NCBI GenBank assembly: GCA_020435025.1
Contig: JAGRAG010000064.1
Coordinates: forward strand, 1 to 13,916
From: Bdellovibrionales bacterium
GTDB lineage: Bacteria > Bdellovibrionota > Bdellovibrionia > Bdellovibrionales > UBA1609
Length of the DNA: 13,916 nucleotides
Direction of reading: 5' to 3'
Under the pieces are notes generated by a model that was given only the letters and a program-made list of their open reading frames with translations, was not told the DNA's origin and did not search any database. This document shows, piece after piece, positions 13,301-13,916 of the stretch (position 1 is the first letter of the stretch; the number at the start of each line of letters is the position of its first letter). A program made the position numbers and the translations under genes.

Positions 13301-13916
13301 CTAAGAGCTGCAAGAAAGAGTCGAGCAGCCTGGTGTCTTAAATGCCCATTCAGGAGCTAACGTTAGGTGCTTTTCAGGCAACGAATGAGAGTAAGGATTT
13401 TTCAAACAATGCCAGATCTCCTTCCACAGAACCCCTTCTTCTCCTGAGCCTAACTCTTGGATCAATTGATGAAGCTGATAGTTTCTTAAAATGTATTGAG
13501 GATTTGTGGTTTCCATAGCCTTCACCAGACCCTCATCAGACCAGTGATCGGCACACAATTTTTGGTATTTTTTTAGGTAGTGACGAGCTTGATCTTTGAA
13601 GTCCTTACTTTTCAGCTGATACGTGCCATTTATAAATTCCTCTTCCGCCCCAACTCTTTCTTTTCGAACCTTTAGGAGATTTCTAAAAAAAGCTGTGAAG
13701 TCCATCGACTGTTCTTCTAAAAAAGCAAAGGACTCCTGTAAAAAGGCGTTCGAATCTAAATCACCTTCCTGCAGCCCCCACTTTCTTAAAAGCATTTTAC
13801 GAAATCCCGAATGAAACTCCGGTTCAAACTGATGATTCAGCTCAAAAAGATCTTTCTCTAAATTCGGACTTAAATAGATAAAGACATCTCTTAACCTCTG
13901 TAAATTCCAATTCACA
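13301..13916 (-). CDS. selO: SelO/YdiU-type pseudokinase protein adenylyltransferase, C-terminal part
   Basis: SelO transfers AMP from ATP to Ser/Thr/Tyr residues of proteins and is linked to redox stress. About the last 204 residues are present; the N-terminal kinase-like active site lies right of the window. The first visible residues, WNLQRLRDVFIYLSP, fit the conserved WNLxRLAEAL segment. Near the end NPQYILRNYQLHQLIQ, NPYSHSLPEKH and APEWAFKTPGCS match the family C-terminus. The protein ends CSTLSCSS: a Cys three residues from the end stands where the eukaryotic enzyme has selenocysteine, and that Cys is known in bacterial SelO to form a regulatory disulfide. Another Cys lies five residues before it. 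The frame is open to the window edge with no credible start (a GTG at 13915 is internal). Stop codon TAG. Confidence 0.88.
   Translation of the reverse strand, partial: VNWNLQRLRDVFIYLSPNLEKDLFELNHQFEPEFHSGFRKMLLRKWGLQEGDLDSNAFLQESFAFLEEQSMDFTAFFRNLLKVRKERVGAEEEFINGTYQLKSKDFKDQARHYLKKYQKLCADHWSDEGLVKAMETTNPQYILRNYQLHQLIQELGSGEEGVLWKEIWHCLKNPYSHSLPEKHLTLAPEWAFKTPGCSTLSCSS

Overview
The window looks like chromosomal DNA from a Gram-negative bacterium: it has a TolC-type outer-membrane factor and several Sec-exported proteins. The fairly AT-rich sequence and the two large exported proteins of no recognised family fit a Bdellovibrionota or other former deltaproteobacterial lineage. That placement is inference; no rRNA or marker gene is present. 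I see no tRNA, transposase, integrase or CRISPR array. All genes up to about 7.07 kb are on the minus strand; after that both strands are used.

Left part, minus strand. A short Cys/His-rich exported protein (1031-1432) sits behind a perfect 23-nt palindrome of CsoR/RcnR type and is followed by the first half of a TolC/CusC-like protein (68-940). This looks like the start of a metal (probably copper) efflux operon whose pump genes would lie left of the window. The TolC frame stops early, at a cluster of direct and inverted repeats in the first 118 nt. Upstream of this unit is a 662-codon exported protein of unknown family (1589-3577).

Middle, minus strand. Four close-packed genes form one operon reading leftward from 7073: an XRE-type HTH regulator fused to a TerB-like domain, a short NfeD protein, and two tandem SPFH (stomatin/paraslipin) paralogs of identical length. 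The promoter is TTGACT-17-TATAAT, with the predicted start on the A of the AUG, so the regulator mRNA should be leaderless. Two near-identical 16-nt palindromes flank the promoter core, one covering the start codon, which suggests autoregulation. I regard this autoregulated HTH-TerB/NfeD/SPFH-SPFH unit as the most interesting system here.

Right part. An unknown 863-codon exported protein and an MscS-family channel form a plus-strand pair behind a full-consensus sigma-54 promoter (TGGCAC-N5-TTGC), again placed so that the first AUG has almost no leader. A ZIP-family metal transporter (minus) converges on it. Then come a small heat-shock protein (Hsp20) and, directly behind a very strong ribosome-binding site, a small Q/N/Y/G-rich low-complexity protein. 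The window ends inside the C-terminal part of a SelO-type protein adenylyltransferase (minus).
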